64,000 nucleotides of DNA, taken from Pseudoflavitalea rhizosphaerae. Lineage in GTDB: Bacteria; Bacteroidota; Bacteroidia; Chitinophagales; Chitinophagaceae. The position numbers and the translations under genes are program-made. The notes below the pieces were generated by a model that saw only the letters and a program-made list of their open reading frames with translations, did no database searches and was not told where the DNA came from. The DNA lies in the NCBI RefSeq assembly GCF_003991355.1, contig NZ_RCSU01000022.1, positions 1 through 64,000 of the forward strand, written 5' to 3'. Numbering within the stretch: position 1 is the stretch's first letter; every line of letters starts with the position of its first letter. Shown in pieces: positions 63,718 to 64,000 of this stretch.

Positions 63718-64000
63718 ATGAAAAGGTCCGTGATCATTATAAGACATGCGAAGAGTAGCTGGAGTGATCCCTCCCAGCCTGATTTTGATCGTCCCCTGAA
63801 TGATCGCGGCAAAGCCGATGCCCCAGTGATGGCAAAGCGCCTTCTGGACAAACATGTGCGCATCGATGCATTCATAACAAGTCCTGCAAAACGCGCAAAG
63901 AAAACAGCAGCCCTCTTTGCTGAAGTATATGGGAAAGATAAGGACCATCTGATCCAGGTGCCATCGCTTTATCATGCGGAGCCTCCGGACTTCTTCCGGT
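63718..64000 (+). CDS. sixA: SixA-like histidine phosphatase, N-terminal part (runs off the right edge)
   Basis: The frame from the ATG at 63718 is open to the window end (94 residues). The phosphoglycerate-mutase-like catalytic motif IIIRHAKSSW has nucleophile H10. DFDRPLNDRGKADAPVMAKRL and ITSPAKRAKKTAALFAEVYG are typical of SixA. SixA removes phosphate from histidine phosphotransfer proteins, which suits a genome rich in phosphorelays. The C-terminal half lies outside. Confidence 0.9.
   Translation, partial: MKRSVIIIRHAKSSWSDPSQPDFDRPLNDRGKADAPVMAKRLLDKHVRIDAFITSPAKRAKKTAALFAEVYGKDKDHLIQVPSLYHAEPPDFFR

Overview
The window looks like a chromosomal segment of a Bacteroidota species, most likely a soil-type Chitinophagaceae. 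Signs are SusC/SusD pairs, an ECF sigma/FecR pair, DUF4834, tandem GH144 glucanases, several promoters of the TTG-20-TAnnTTTG type, and many one- and two-component sensors. There is no rRNA and no CRISPR array. Two tRNA genes are present, both on the minus strand: Asn(GTT) at 11906-11979 and a CAT-anticodon tRNA at 27800-27873.

Region 1-11979 is accessory. A HEPN-like gene (cut by the left edge) and a small hypothetical gene are followed by an AT-rich restriction block: XRE regulator, HsdR, HsdM, an HsdS with an unusual C-terminal domain, and an Mrr-type endonuclease (1141-9185). Next come an HxlR regulator, an SDR oxidoreductase, an NTF2-like protein and a 3-methyladenine glycosylase. This last group lies between direct repeats derived from the tRNA-Asn 3' end and its terminator, and the glycosylase ORF runs into the repeat and the tRNA.

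Region 12175-23441 appears to make and export a surface glycan. It has a hybrid histidine kinase and a stand-alone receiver, then HEAT-repeat, GT2 glycosyltransferase and sulfatase/LTA-synthase-like genes with overlapping ends. A convergent pair encodes a membrane-anchored unknown and a YaiO-type beta-barrel. A REP-associated HUH transposase with 55-bp inverted REP ends is inserted at the convergence point, and a miniature copy of its ends lies at 25127-25248. The Rieske protein, hflX and an outer-membrane protein follow.

Region 26344-27873 is a second tRNA-bounded cassette. It carries mobile mystery proteins A (HTH) and B (Fic); the Fic gene has a one-base frameshift near its start, and palindromic operator-like repeats lie upstream of A.

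Region 28023-41324 is a polysaccharide utilisation locus: ECF sigma, FecR, SusC with an STN domain, SusD, LamG lipoprotein, two GH144 enzymes and GH3. The enzyme set points to beta-1,2-glucan. Region 41408-47412 has a 1102-residue secreted protein of unknown function, divergent from a 7TMR-DISM kinase/LuxR regulator pair.

Region 47491-64000 is mostly core: HAD hydrolase, DUF4834, holin-X-like gene, rimP-nusA-infB with a leader hairpin, a SurA-like PPIase, a multi-PAS kinase with its regulator, purF, a second paralogous regulator, and the start of sixA. The 725-bp gap upstream of purF has a strong orphan terminator and a cluster of TTTAC/GTAAA motifs.
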